Of a stretch of 64,000 nt of DNA, positions 50,887 to 60,525 are shown in pieces. The translations under genes were made by a program, and so were the position numbers. The first letter of the stretch is position 1; every line of letters starts with the position of its first letter. Below the pieces are notes generated by a model. It made no database searches, was not told where the DNA came from, and was given only the letters and a program-made list of their open reading frames with translations. The DNA is from CALDTK01 sp965215115 (GTDB lineage Bacteria; Bacteroidota; Bacteroidia; Chitinophagales; Saprospiraceae), in contig OZ244050.1 in the NCBI GenBank assembly GCA_965215115.1, positions 3,720,001-3,784,000 of the forward strand. The letters are read 5' to 3'.

Positions 50887-53800
50887 TTAGCGAAGAAGGG
50901 TTACCTCGCCCGATTTGTTGAACTCGACGTCGCCGGGGAAGGACAGCTTGAGGACGTACGTGTAGACATCGCTCGGTGCGTCCCCGCCGCCGTTGTTATC
51001 ACCCGACCACTCGGCCTCCGGGTCGGAACTCTCGAACACGAGGCTCCCCCAGCGGCTGAACACCTGGTAGACCTCGACCGTCGGGAGGGTCCCCTCGGGG
51101 AAGAGCGGTCGCCACGTGTCGTTCGTGCCGTCGGCGTTGGGCGAGAACAGCGTCGGGACGATGGGCTCGTCGGCGACGATGACGCGGAACACGATCACCC
51201 GCGGTGCACACCCGCCCGCGTCACTCACGTTGAGCACGTAGTCGGTGGTGGTCGTGGGGCGGACCGTCGGATTGGGACAATCGGCGCACCCTACGGCCTC
51301 TGGGTTTTGCCACCGCAGCGTGAAGCCCTCGGTGCCCGTCACGGTGAGTTGGGCCTCGCCCCCGACAAAGATCGTCGTCGTGTCCCCGCGCCCGGTGTAG
51401 ACCGGGGCGATCGGTACGGCCAGGCCCTCGATCGTCGCGGTGCACCCGACGCTGTCGAACACGGTCACGTTGATCTGCTGGGACCTGGTGAGGGGGACTG
51501 TCGTCAAAACGTTGCCCACCTGGTTCGCGATCAGGTTGCTGGGATCGGCCCGGAAGGTGAGCCCACCCCGGGACGCGGCCAACGTAATGGTGGCGCCCTG
51601 CCCCGGGCAGGCCGGTATCACGGTGGCGGTGGGCGCGAGGGGCGCAAGCACCGTGATGGTCTTGGTGGTGTCGTCGCGACAGGCCCCGTCGAGGGTACTG
51701 GCCGTCAACCTGACCGAGTACACCCCCGGCGCCCCGAAGTTGAAGGTCGGCGAACCACTGGTGGAGGTCGTGCCGTCGGGGAAGGTGAACTGCAGGCGGC
51801 TGGCCCCCGTGGACTGGTCGAAGAGGCGCACCGTCGGGCTACACGCGAAACTGTCCGAGAACTCCGTGACGAAGTCGGCGACCACTTCCGTAAAACGCAG
51901 GGTGTCGGTACGGGTGAAGGTGCACTCGTTTTGCTGAGACTCGAGCTTGAGGCTCACTACGGTGAAGCCACTCGGCGGGGCAAACGTGTAGGTCGTCGTG
52001 GCGGGGTTGACCCCGGTCACCGTCTGGCCGTTGCCGAAGTCCCACGTGAAGGACCCTACGTCGACGGTGTCCTTGAGGGAGAACGTGACCGCGGACCCGA
52101 CGCAGATCACGTCGGGCGCCGCGTCGAAGTCCCCGGCCGGGCCGACGAGCTCGAAGGTGCGTTCGGTGGTCGCGGCGCAGCCCGCGAGGTTGGTGATGCT
52201 CGTGAGTCTCACGGTCTGGAGGCCGCGCCCGAGGCTCGTCGTGAAGGTCGGCCCGCTGCCGGTCACGCCGTTGACCTCCCACACGGCGGTGGTCGCGCTC
52301 GGGGAGGTGCTGCGGTCGGTGAAGGTCACGATGGCGGGGTAGCAGACGAGGGCCTGGCCGTCGATGTCGCTCGTGAAACTCGGCACGGGCGGCTGCTCCA
52401 CGACGACCCGCACGGTCGTATCGCCGCGACACCCGGTCGCGACCTCGGTGTAGTTGAGCACGGCGTCGAAGGTGCCCGCGGTGGCGTAGACGACGTTCTC
52501 GATACGGTTCTGCGAGGTCTGGCCATTGCCGAAGTCCCAGGCGTAGCTCAGGTTTGAGCCCTCCGCGGTAAAGTCGGTCGCCTGGAAGCGGACGGACTCA
52601 CCGGCGCAGATGAAGGGTGGGCTCGGCTGGGTGGTGACGCGACTGATCGGCCGGTAGCGCGTGAGGACGTAGGTGGCCATCCCGTCGCAGCTCAGCGCGT
52701 CGGTCGTGGTCAGCGTGACGACGATGGTGTCTGCGCCCGGGGCGTCCGGGAACGTGAAGGAGGGGTTTCGCTCGGTCGAGGTCCCGAGGCCGCCGAAGTC
52801 CCACATGAACTCGGTGACGGTGGTGTCGGCGTCCGACACGTCGACCGTGAAGTTGACCGTCCCCGGGAAGCAAAGCCGGTCCTTGTCGGCGGAGATGACG
52901 GGGACCGTGGCGAAGAGGCGCGTGTTGCGACGCGTGGTGTCGACGCAGCCGTTGATGTCCTCGATGATGAGTTCGACGTACTGCGCGCCGCGGGCCCCGG
53001 CCACGACCTCCATCTCGTCGAGGGTGGCGTCGCTGGTGACGTAGGGGCGCTGCCAGCTGAAGTCCCACTGGTAGCCTTTGTTGCAGCTCGGGTTGGCGTC
53101 CTGGCACTGGGTGGCGTCGAGGACGAGGGGGTTGCCGCTACAGATCAGCGCCGGGATATCGAAGACCGCCTTCGGGAGCGTGATGTAAAATTCTACGGTG
53201 TCGCGCGAAGGTCCACAGCGCAGCGAGCTGCCCTGGCTCTGGAGGATCGCACGGTAGGTGCCCCTCGCGGGCAGGATCAACTCAATGGAGTCGAGGCCCG
53301 TGGCGAGCAGGTTTTGCCGAAAGGCCGGATCCGTGACCCCCTGCACGAAGATCGAATCGCTCGTACTGTTGAGGCTCCGGTTGAAGAACGTCACGTCGAA
53401 GATCGTATCGCAGTCGATGGCGTAGCCGAGGTCCGCGAAGGCGATCGGCTCGTAGGCGATCGTCCGCGACACGGAGTCGATGCAGCCGTTGTACTCCACG
53501 TAGAGCTTCGCGTCGATGGCATTGCCGTCGATGGGGCGCGTGAGGACGTGCTCGAGGCGGTTGTCGCTCGCGCAGTGGAAGTCGTCGCCGCCCTCGACGC
53601 GGAACTTGACCGCGTCAATGCGCGCGTCCGCGGTCGTGTTGACGAAGGTGAGCGTATCCCCGGGGCAGGTGCCGGCCTCGTCTACGGTGAAGGTGAGGTT
53701 GGGGATCTGCGTCCCGACCTGGATGTCGATCCCGTAGCTCGTGTCGGTACACCCGGCGGCGTTCGTGATCGTGAGGGAGGCGGTGTACTCGCCGGGTGTG

Positions 53801-55278
53801 GTGTAGGTGTGTGGCCAGGGGCCGGGGGCGGTGAAGGTGGCGGTGGTGCCGTCGCCCCAGTCGATCACGTAGCTCGACACGACCTGCGTCGAGCGCACGC
53901 TGTCCGCGAAGGTGACCGTGAGCGGGGCACAGCCGTAGTGCCGGTCCGGGATCATGAGGGCGTTCGGGACATCCGTCGTGACGAAGATGCTCGTGTCGGC
54001 CGAGCAGCCCTGCGGCGTGGTGACGGTGACGTTGGCCTCCGTGAACTCGTACCAGTTGTAGCCGTACTCGCCGCCCTCGTCGTAGGCGAGGCTGATGGTG
54101 GTGTCGCGGCTGGAGAAGGTGCGCGGCAGCGTGTCCTCGATGATCCAGGACGCGCGTCCCGCCGGGCTGTTGACCCGGAAGCGGACGTCGAAGGGCGTAC
54201 TGCAGACGTAGCTCGGATCGGCCGTCGCGTCGATGACGACGCGCTGCACGAAGATCGTCCGCGTGGTGTCGGCGGCGCAGTTGCCGACGGTGTTGGTGAC
54301 CGCGAGTCCGACGGTCGTGGCGCCGGCGCGCGTGAAGACGATCCGCTGGGCCGCGCCCTGGTCGTCGAGCACCGATACGCCCGGCCCGTAAGTGTAGGCG
54401 TAGGTATCGGCGGCGCCGAGGGGGCGCACGAGGTACGGGACGTTAAAGCAGACCGTGTCCGGGAGCGTGAAGTCGGGATTCGGGCCGCCCACGGACACCG
54501 GCCGCGTGGCCGTCCCGACGCAGCCATTGCCGTCGGTGACGCTGAGGTCGATCTGGTAGGCGCCCGGGCGGGTGTAGGTCACGGGGGCGGGCGTGCGCGT
54601 CGCGGTGGTGCGCCCGTTGCCGAAGTCCCAGCGGTAGGCGAGGGGCGCCTGCCCGGTGCTCTGGTCCACGACGCGGACCGTGAGGGGGGCGTCACAACTC
54701 TGCGCCGGGCTCGGGTCCGTCGAGAAGGCCACCGTGGGCGCGGGATTGACGCGGACCGCCTCCGGGAAGACCTGGGTCACGTTGCAGGTCGCGAGGTTGG
54801 TCTGGAGCCGCACCGACACGTCGAAGGTCCCGGCTGTAGTATAGGTGTGGGTTGGGTCCTGGCCGCTGCCGGCGGTGCCGTCGCCGAAGGCCCAGCTGTA
54901 GCCCTCCACGGTGACGCCCGTCGGGTTGGCGTTCGTGACCCCGAATTGGACCGGGTGCGGCAGGCACCCCCGCGCGCTGTCCACGGCGAGCGAGAGGGTG
55001 GGTTTCGGGTACACGGTCACCGTCGTGCGGCCGAGCTCCGCGCCGCCGACGGCGCGACGGACGACGACCGTGAAGGTCCCGGCCGCGGTGTAGATGTGGT
55101 TCGGGTTCGGGAGCGTGGAGGTGACGCCGTCGCCGAAGTCCCAGAAGGCCCCGCCGTTGTCGGGGGCGCTGAACTTAACGTCGAGCGGGAGGCAACCGAC
55201 CTGCGGGGCGGCGAGCTGGGCCAGGCCAGCGTCGGCGAACCCGAAGGACAGCAATACGAGAATCGCGAGTAGGCGCAT
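50887..55278 (-). CDS. Giant PKD-domain surface adhesin with gliding-motility/T9SS type B C-terminal domain
   Basis: A 1463-residue exported protein (signal MRLLAILVLLSFGFADAGLAQ). It is built from about a dozen PKD domains, recognised by repeats such as FWDFGDGVTS, YSWAFGDGTAG, YRWDFGNGRTT and FMWDFGGLGTST. A C-terminal gliding-motility-associated domain (VPTLFSPNADGTNDTWRPLF...VFSRWGSLVFESSDP, ending EVTLLR) is the type B T9SS signal. It is probably a cell-surface adhesin or matrix protein. Motif copies at 51496-51510 (GAC/GTC stem) and 53311-53325 (AFRQN). Confidence 0.93.
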   Translation of the reverse strand: MRLLAILVLLSFGFADAGLAQLAAPQVGCLPLDVKFSAPDNGGAFWDFGDGVTSTLPNPNHIYTAAGTFTVVVRRAVGGAELGRTTVTVYPKPTLSLAVDSARGCLPHPVQFGVTNANPTGVTVEGYSWAFGDGTAGSGQDPTHTYTTAGTFDVSVRLQTNLATCNVTQVFPEAVRVNPAPTVAFSTDPSPAQSCDAPLTVRVVDQSTGQAPLAYRWDFGNGRTTATRTPAPVTYTRPGAYQIDLSVTDGNGCVGTATRPVSVGGPNPDFTLPDTVCFNVPYLVRPLGAADTYAYTYGPGVSVLDDQGAAQRIVFTRAGATTVGLAVTNTVGNCAADTTRTIFVQRVVIDATADPSYVCSTPFDVRFRVNSPAGRASWIIEDTLPRTFSSRDTTISLAYDEGGEYGYNWYEFTEANVTVTTPQGCSADTSIFVTTDVPNALMIPDRHYGCAPLTVTFADSVRSTQVVSSYVIDWGDGTTATFTAPGPWPHTYTTPGEYTASLTITNAAGCTDTSYGIDIQVGTQIPNLTFTVDEAGTCPGDTLTFVNTTADARIDAVKFRVEGGDDFHCASDNRLEHVLTRPIDGNAIDAKLYVEYNGCIDSVSRTIAYEPIAFADLGYAIDCDTIFDVTFFNRSLNSTSDSIFVQGVTDPAFRQNLLATGLDSIELILPARGTYRAILQSQGSSLRCGPSRDTVEFYITLPKAVFDIPALICSGNPLVLDATQCQDANPSCNKGYQWDFSWQRPYVTSDATLDEMEVVAGARGAQYVELIIEDINGCVDTTRRNTRLFATVPVISADKDRLCFPGTVNFTVDVSDADTTVTEFMWDFGGLGTSTERNPSFTFPDAPGADTIVVTLTTTDALSCDGMATYVLTRYRPISRVTTQPSPPFICAGESVRFQATDFTAEGSNLSYAWDFGNGQTSQNRIENVVYATAGTFDAVLNYTEVATGCRGDTTVRVVVEQPPVPSFTSDIDGQALVCYPAIVTFTDRSTSPSATTAVWEVNGVTGSGPTFTTSLGRGLQTVRLTSITNLAGCAATTERTFELVGPAGDFDAAPDVICVGSAVTFSLKDTVDVGSFTWDFGNGQTVTGVNPATTTYTFAPPSGFTVVSLKLESQQNECTFTRTDTLRFTEVVADFVTEFSDSFACSPTVRLFDQSTGASRLQFTFPDGTTSTSGSPTFNFGAPGVYSVRLTASTLDGACRDDTTKTITVLAPLAPTATVIPACPGQGATITLAASRGGLTFRADPSNLIANQVGNVLTTVPLTRSQQINVTVFDSVGCTATIEGLAVPIAPVYTGRGDTTTIFVGGEAQLTVTGTEGFTLRWQNPEAVGCADCPNPTVRPTTTTDYVLNVSDAGGCAPRVIVFRVIVADEPIVPTLFSPNADGTNDTWRPLFPEGTLPTVEVYQVFSRWGSLVFESSDPEAEWSGDNNGGGDAPSDVYTYVLKLSFPGDVEFNKSGEVTLLR

Positions 55279-55438
55279 AGCGACAAAATTGCTCGCACCA
55301 GCCGGATTTACCGCATCTACCTTGGTCGGGCGGTACACATTGTTTGAAAATAGCAAGCGTGTCCCCCGGCGACATGCCCGGCGCTTCGTACGTTTGGCAG
55401 GCGTCCGGGCGGTGTGGATCGCCCGTAACCCCGTGTCT

Positions 55439-56269
55439 ATGCGTATCTCAGTGCTCCACGTCTTCATCGGTTCCCTCGTCGGCGTCCTCGGTTTTGGCGG
55501 AAGCCTCCTGGCCCAGGTGCCCAACCGCTACATCACCGCACAGACGGACCTGCCCTGCGTCGACCAAACGCTGAGCCTCCGGGTGCACGTCAACTACGAC
55601 TTCGACGGTCCGCAGGCGTTCGACACGGTGGCGTTCCGGCAGTTGGTCGGCGTCACGAACGACGCCTTTGCGCCGATCTGCCTGCGCTTCGAGGTGTGTG
55701 AGTTTCTGGAGGTGGAGAACTACCGCTACTCCTCGTACGAACGTCGCGACAGCCTCGAGCAGGTCGCGCTGTACGCCGACCCCAACCGCATCGACGTCTT
55801 CATCACCGTGCGCGACTCCAGCGCTTCCGGGCGCTGCGGCTTCGCGACGCAGAACGGCATTCGCCAAAACAGTCGGGCCTTCGTGGAGCTCCTCAACGTC
55901 GCGCCCTGCACGGACAGCACTTCGTACGCCCTGGCCCACGAGCTCGGGCACTACCTCGGGCTGTACAACACCTACGAGACGCAGTTCGGCGCGGGGCTCG
56001 TCAACGGCGAGGACTGCGCCACGACCGGCGACCTGATCTGCGACACGCCCGCCGACCCCTTCGACGAGCAGTCGGGCGCGACCTACGTCGCCAACGACGA
56101 CCCCTGCCGCATCACGTTCGGCGGCCAGGACGCCAACGGCCAGTTTTACGTCCCGCACACCGGCAATATCATGGGGCAGTACGACATGAGCTGCAGGTGC
56201 GACTTCACGCACGACCAGTTGCTGAAGATGGCGACGAACTTCAGCGAGTACCGCGACGGGATTTACTAG
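55439..56269 (+). CDS. Secreted M43-like metalloprotein lacking the third zinc His
   Basis: A 276-residue protein with a signal peptide (MRISVLHVFIGSLVGVLGFGGSLLA). The fold follows M43 peptidases: YALAHELGHYLGLYNTYE near residue 165, then CATTGDLICDTPADPF, and NIMGQYDMSCRCDFTHDQLLKM. The HExxHxxGxxH motif has Asn where the third His should be, so catalysis is doubtful. No fibronectin or sorting domain follows, unlike the homologue at 37255. Motif copies at 55491-55505 (GGAA loop) and 55856-55870 (GAAT loop). Confidence 0.82.
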   Translation: MRISVLHVFIGSLVGVLGFGGSLLAQVPNRYITAQTDLPCVDQTLSLRVHVNYDFDGPQAFDTVAFRQLVGVTNDAFAPICLRFEVCEFLEVENYRYSSYERRDSLEQVALYADPNRIDVFITVRDSSASGRCGFATQNGIRQNSRAFVELLNVAPCTDSTSYALAHELGHYLGLYNTYETQFGAGLVNGEDCATTGDLICDTPADPFDEQSGATYVANDDPCRITFGGQDANGQFYVPHTGNIMGQYDMSCRCDFTHDQLLKMATNFSEYRDGIY

Positions 56270-56692
56270 CGCGGTACGCCGCGACGCCTTACTACGGGTT
56301 TTGTCCGCGTCTCGCCAGTGGCGCGTGGGCCCTTTGCGCGCGTGCGTACTCATCGCGGGTGCTTTCGGTCGATTCCAGGCGGCGATTCCGCTTTTGCTAA
56401 AACGAACCGGCGGCGCGTAGGCCGTTAATCGACGGTCCGGGCGTGTCGCTCGGCGGGCGGCGCATTCGCCTGGCCAATATCGCCGGGCGGCTGGCAACCT
56501 ATTTGCACGCATACCGTACACGACTGCCGAGGGCACCGGCGCCAGGGGTACGGAGGGTTTGGGGGAGCGACACCGCGCTCGCGGGTTTTGCCGAAAGGCG
56601 CCCGAACGCCCTTCGCCACGCACACCCCAGCCCCGCCGAGCGCGCTCGGGCTGTCGTCACACACAGACTTCTACAAACACCCGTCTCCGCGT
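56270..56692. other. 423-bp intergenic leader region of rpoD
   Basis: No gene is supported. It holds a canonical GTTTTGCCGAAAGGC copy at 56585-56599, about 95 bases upstream of the rpoD start, and a weak relative at 56391-56405 (TTTTGCTAAAAC). No clean -7 box was found; regulatory elements for rpoD probably lie here. Confidence 0.5.
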
Positions 56693-57559
56693 ATGCGCCA
56701 GCTAAAAATTACCAACCGAATCACCTCCCGCGAGAGCCTCGCGCTGGAGAAGTACCTCAGCGACATCAGTCGCATCGGGCTCATCACCGCCGACGAGGAG
56801 GCCGAACTCGCGCGCAGGATCAGGACCGGCGACCAGGAGGCGCTCGAGAAGATGACGCGCTCTAACCTACGCTTCGTGGTCTCGGTGGCGAAGCAGTACC
56901 AAAACCAGGGCCTGTCGCTGTCGGACCTCATCAACGAGGGCAACTGCGGCCTCATCAAGGCCGCCAAGCGCTTCGACGAGACGCGGGGCTTCAAGTTCAT
57001 CTCCTACGCCGTGTGGTGGATCCGGCAGTCGATCCTGCAGGCCATCGTGGACCACTCCCGCATCGTGCGCCTGCCGCTCAACAAGGTAGGCAGCTACTCG
57101 AAGCTCCAGACCGCGCGCATCCGCTTCGTCCAGATGTACGAGCGCGAGCCCAACCACCAGGAGCTGGCCGACGCGATGGAGCTGCCCGTCAAGGAGATCC
57201 GCAACATGCTGCGCGGCTCGAACAAGCACGTCAGTATCGACGCCCCGCTCGGCGACGCGGACAACGACGCGACGATGCTCGACGTGATGCGCGCCGACGA
57301 GGACATGGAGTCCGACAGCGACGTGCTCAAGGAGAGCCTCAAGGAGCAAGTCCAGCACGGGCTCGCGATGCTGGCCCCGCGGGAGGTCGACGTGATCGCG
57401 TGCTACTACGGGCTCAACGGCGAGAAGGCCCGGACCCTGGAGGAGATCGGGACCCTGTTCGGGTTGACGCGCGAGCGCGTGCGCCAGATCAAGGAGCGGG
57501 CGCTGCGTCGCCTGCGGAAGAGCTACCACCACGAGGAACTGCGCAGCTACTTGGGCTAG
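56693..57559 (+). CDS. rpoD: Housekeeping sigma factor (sigma-70, Bacteroidota type)
   Basis: A 288-residue sigma factor without a large region 1.1, as usual in this phylum. It opens MRQLKITNRITSRES; region 1.2/2 is LEKYLSDISRIGLI...SNLRFVVSVAKQYQNQGLSLSDLINEGNCGLIKAAKRFDETRGFKFISYAVWWIRQSI; region 3 follows; region 4 has the HTH TLEEIGTLFGLTRERVRQIKERALRRLR. ATG 56693. It would recognise the TAnnTTTG promoters seen throughout this window. Confidence 0.96.
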   Translation: MRQLKITNRITSRESLALEKYLSDISRIGLITADEEAELARRIRTGDQEALEKMTRSNLRFVVSVAKQYQNQGLSLSDLINEGNCGLIKAAKRFDETRGFKFISYAVWWIRQSILQAIVDHSRIVRLPLNKVGSYSKLQTARIRFVQMYEREPNHQELADAMELPVKEIRNMLRGSNKHVSIDAPLGDADNDATMLDVMRADEDMESDSDVLKESLKEQVQHGLAMLAPREVDVIACYYGLNGEKARTLEEIGTLFGLTRERVRQIKERALRRLRKSYHHEELRSYLG

Positions 57560-57576
57560 CGCGGTGTGAGTGGTAG

Positions 57577-57591
57577 GGCTTGCGCCAAAAC
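57577..57591 (-). repeat. Intergenic GTTTT-hairpin copy with GCAA loop
   Basis: GGCTTGCGCCAAAAC: stem GGC/GCC but loop GCAA, another GNRA loop. It lies 18 bases after the rpoD stop, outside coding sequence. Confidence 0.75.
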
Positions 57592-57637
57592 TTCCGGCGG
57601 ACAACTTGTGTACGGGCTTCGGGTTAGTTTTAGCGTG

Positions 57638-58345
57638 ATGCAGGTCCAACTCCTTTTCGTCGTCGAGGGTAGCATCGTGGCGATGGCCGCGATCGTGACG
57701 GTCGTGGCCGGGATCGCGACGGTGACCACGCAGAAGGTCCACGCGATGTTCTCGGGCGGGGAGCCGAAGGACAAGGGCCTGCAGGCGATGCTGAAAGACT
57801 GGCGCGGGGAGCTCAAGAAAGACCGCAGTGGACTCACGAAACTCAAGCGCGCCGAACTCGACCTACTCGCCCTCGAACCCGTCATCGAACCCAAGCTGCT
57901 CAGGGCCAAGCACCGCAAGGTCGGCACGATCCAGAGCGTGTACCGCGAGCCCCTCGGCTACTGGGTGCGGCAGGAGTTCCCGCGCGCGAAGCGCCCCTAC
58001 GCCATGACCTACCTCACGACGGCCACCCACGAGTACGTGTACACCCTGCGCGGCACCGAGACCCACGTGACGCTCGACGGGGAGCCCTACGGCGTCATCG
58101 AGCAGGGGCGCCTCACGCTGGCCGGGCGGGCCGAGGCCACGGCTCGGCTCGTGCCCCAGCGCGACGGTCGCACCGTCCACGTCGACCGCGGCGAGGCGAC
58201 GCTCGGGATCTTACTCAAGCCCGGGGTCCGCGCGCAACTCGTGCCCCGCGCCTTCGAGTTCGTGGACGTCAATACCGACGAAGAGCGGCAGGTATTGGAG
58301 TTGATGACGTATCATTACCTCTTAACAGAGAACTTGCCCGCCTGA
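57638..58345 (+). CDS. Membrane-anchored protein of unknown function
   Basis: A 235-residue protein starting MQVQLLFVVEGSIVAMAAIVTVVAGIATV, a single N-terminal membrane segment, followed by a charged helical linker and a beta-rich domain (SVYREPLGYWVRQEFPRAKRPYAMTYLTTATHEYVYTLRG, HVTLDGEPYGVIEQGRLTLAGR). Family not recognised. TAGTTTTA at 57625-57632 ends five bases before the ATG, so the mRNA is probably leaderless. Next gene starts 31 bases downstream. Confidence 0.7.
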   Translation: MQVQLLFVVEGSIVAMAAIVTVVAGIATVTTQKVHAMFSGGEPKDKGLQAMLKDWRGELKKDRSGLTKLKRAELDLLALEPVIEPKLLRAKHRKVGTIQSVYREPLGYWVRQEFPRAKRPYAMTYLTTATHEYVYTLRGTETHVTLDGEPYGVIEQGRLTLAGRAEATARLVPQRDGRTVHVDRGEATLGILLKPGVRAQLVPRAFEFVDVNTDEERQVLELMTYHYLLTENLPA

Positions 58346-58376
58346 ATCCAGTTACGGCAATCGAGAGCGCCCCGGC

Positions 58377-58802
58377 ATGGACATCAGAGATAAACTACAC
58401 CTCGTCATCTACCGCGTACGCGAACGAGGTCTCGAGGTGTTCGTGCGCCGCGGCGAGCACGCCGACGACCTGGAGCTCCCCGAGGGCAACACCGACTTCG
58501 ACATCGCGCAGATCCGCCGCCTCCGCGAGGAGATCATCGCCCTGGAGCAGGCCGAGGACGCCGACGGCGTCAAGCGCGGCCTCGCCATCGAGGCCGACTA
58601 CCACGACATCCCCTCGCTGAAGAGGCTCCTGCTCGACGACGCGCGTCGCCTGCGGCAACACCTACAACACTTGCCGCACGCCGAGGAAGGGAGCTTCGTG
58701 GCGGTGAAGGAGGTCGCGAAGCGCCTCCTGCCGCAGCAGTACAGGCTTTTGCAGGAGTTGCGCGACATACTCGTGGACCGGAACTCGACGAAGTATATGT
58801 AG
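58377..58802 (+). CDS. Small conserved protein, possibly NUDIX-like fold
   Basis: A 141-residue cytoplasmic protein: MDIRDKLHLVIYRVRERGLEVFV...ELPEGNTDFD resembles the first strands of NUDIX proteins, but the catalytic GX5EX7REUXEEXGU box is missing. The rest is helical (RRLRQHLQHLPHAEEGSFVAVKEVAKRLLPQQYRLLQEL). Role unknown. Confidence 0.6.
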   Translation: MDIRDKLHLVIYRVRERGLEVFVRRGEHADDLELPEGNTDFDIAQIRRLREEIIALEQAEDADGVKRGLAIEADYHDIPSLKRLLLDDARRLRQHLQHLPHAEEGSFVAVKEVAKRLLPQQYRLLQELRDILVDRNSTKYM

Positions 58803-58813
58803 GCGGCTTGCGC

Positions 58814-58828
58814 GCCTTTCGGCAAAAC
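58814..58828 (-). repeat. Intergenic GTTTT-hairpin copy
   Basis: GCCTTTCGGCAAAAC, 12 bases after the stop of the 141-residue gene, in the convergent gap before the low-GC secreted protein. Confidence 0.8.
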
Positions 58829-58859
58829 GTCATACGTCGTCACTTGCGACGTTAGCCAA

Positions 58860-60431
58860 TCACTGTTTAACGACGCGCGCTACGCCTACCATAAGGTTTG
58901 TTGCATCCAGTACACGAATCAAGTAACTACCCGCAGTAAGTCCATCCAGGGAAAAGGCCGCGTCCGTGCCGAACTGAACTGTCGATACGATACGACCGCT
59001 CGCGTCATAGATCTCGCCACGGAGTTCGGCGTAGTCCGAGCTTTCGGGTATTCCTTCGAGCTTAGCGACGCTGTTGATAGGATTGGGCGAGACACGCAGG
59101 GAGGGGAGCCGATTGGTGGCAGCTCCGAGTGGCGTCGCGCTAATGATGCCATTGCGGTCAACGACGTAGGAGAAGTATTGAATGTTGCGTGGGTCTTCCC
59201 AATCGAAGGGGTAGTTGTCACGGGTGATGATGTGCACGCGGTCTCGGCTCAAGGGCTGAATTTCGTACAGGTATTGGTATATGTCGATACGGAGAAGCTT
59301 GTCCCAAATCACGTTGAGGCTAGTATCGATGCGCGCGAGATAAACAGAAGTGCTATCGACATCGTCGGAGTTGTCACGTACGCACATCGTCGTGTAGATG
59401 TCGCCGTTGCGACCAAAGGCAGCAAAACGACCGTAGCTTATCGAGTTACCTTTGATGCCACGGTACGGAATTTCGTACTTCTGGAACAACGTCGTGGAAT
59501 CTGCGATATTGAATGAACTGTCGAACTTTAAGGCCAGAAGGGCAAGATTCTTAGCGCCAACTACATTGGAGAAGAGTAGTTCAAAATTTCGGCTTACATC
59601 TCCAAAGGCATATGAGTACTTGGAATCATTCAACAATACGTGATTTGTTGCGTGGGGGGTTTTACCATAATATTGTGCATTGTCGTAGTATCGGTATAGC
59701 TTTCGGTAGGGGAACTCAAGGTCGAGCTGATCTGTCCCTGGAGTTAGGACAGGGGAGAAGTATGGACTTCCAGATTGGACTACGGTGAAGCGGTTATTAA
59801 TTATCTTGGCGCGATAAATATCACTAGTAGTACCAATATTCCAAAGGTGACGACTGATGACTGAGCCCTTCCTTAGAGCGTAGATGTAGTGGTTGTACTG
59901 TCCTATGGTATCCTTGCCGTATATTCGGTTCGAAATCTTGCTTGGCACAACGTATGTTATGTCCCGAACATGCTGGACGGCCGGCCATGAGTACCTTCTG
60001 TCCTGGTAGATATTTGAGTCGATAACCGGTATTTCAACCGATGAAGTATTTAAAACAGAGAGGTCGTAATCTAACGCATAGCTGTAAAAAATGATTTGTG
60101 TAGAATCTTCCAGGTGTCGGACTCCTTCTAGAGCAATACCCTCGCGACCACACGTTGTGTTAGTGAGGCGCAATGGCGATTCTATTACGGTGTCCCGTAG
60201 CATGTCCAATCTGGTTCCAGCTACATTATACAACTCAATTCGGTGTGTGCCTGCCTTTACGACATACAACTCTTCACCTACATACGCCGCACTCTCCATC
60301 GTAACCGTCACCAGAGTGTCGCCATACACACAAGAGTTGAGGCTGACTACCAGATCCGTGAGTGCTGTTTGACAGAAACTGCTGCCGGGAGTAAGTAAGC
60401 ACAATAGTGCAATCCGAGTAATATAGCTCAT
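58860..60431 (-). CDS. Secreted protein with type IX (type A) sorting domain, low-GC
   Basis: A 523-residue exported protein (signal MSYITRIALLCLLTPGSSFCQ). The body has repeated beta-propeller-like strands (YVGEELYVVKAGTHRIELYNV, YTTMCVRDNSDDVDSTSVYLARIDTSLNVIWDKLL). The C-terminus LRVSPNPINSVAKLEG...GEIYDASGRIVSTVQF...GLTAGSYLIRVLD is a T9SS sorting domain. GC is visibly lower than in its neighbours and no interspersed motif copy lies in it, both pointing to recent acquisition. Function of the passenger is unknown. Confidence 0.8.
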   Translation of the reverse strand: MSYITRIALLCLLTPGSSFCQTALTDLVVSLNSCVYGDTLVTVTMESAAYVGEELYVVKAGTHRIELYNVAGTRLDMLRDTVIESPLRLTNTTCGREGIALEGVRHLEDSTQIIFYSYALDYDLSVLNTSSVEIPVIDSNIYQDRRYSWPAVQHVRDITYVVPSKISNRIYGKDTIGQYNHYIYALRKGSVISRHLWNIGTTSDIYRAKIINNRFTVVQSGSPYFSPVLTPGTDQLDLEFPYRKLYRYYDNAQYYGKTPHATNHVLLNDSKYSYAFGDVSRNFELLFSNVVGAKNLALLALKFDSSFNIADSTTLFQKYEIPYRGIKGNSISYGRFAAFGRNGDIYTTMCVRDNSDDVDSTSVYLARIDTSLNVIWDKLLRIDIYQYLYEIQPLSRDRVHIITRDNYPFDWEDPRNIQYFSYVVDRNGIISATPLGAATNRLPSLRVSPNPINSVAKLEGIPESSDYAELRGEIYDASGRIVSTVQFGTDAAFSLDGLTAGSYLIRVLDATNLMVGVARVVKQ

Positions 60432-60478
60432 GTGTAATTATCTTGCCGGTTTGCAAAGTAGACATCCCGTCAATACAG

Positions 60479-60510
60479 GACTACCATGTGCAGTGTTGCA
60501 CATGGTAGTC
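60479..60510. repeat. Perfect 14-bp stem hairpin between the two low-GC genes
   Basis: GACTACCATGTGCA (60479-60492) and its complement (60497-60510) enclose GTGT. It lies just after the stop of the upstream minus-strand gene (60526), so it may terminate or attenuate; no U-tract follows. Confidence 0.7.
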
Positions 60511-60525
60511 TTCACGCTATCTCGG

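Noticed and set aside
51306..51320. GTTTTGCCACCGCAG as a motif copy
   Set aside because: The foot and first stem half are present but no GNRA loop or complementary half follows.
55274..55524. 82-residue N-terminal extension of the PKD adhesin
   Set aside because: The signal peptide starts at ATG 55278; upstream residues are basic and unlike an export signal.
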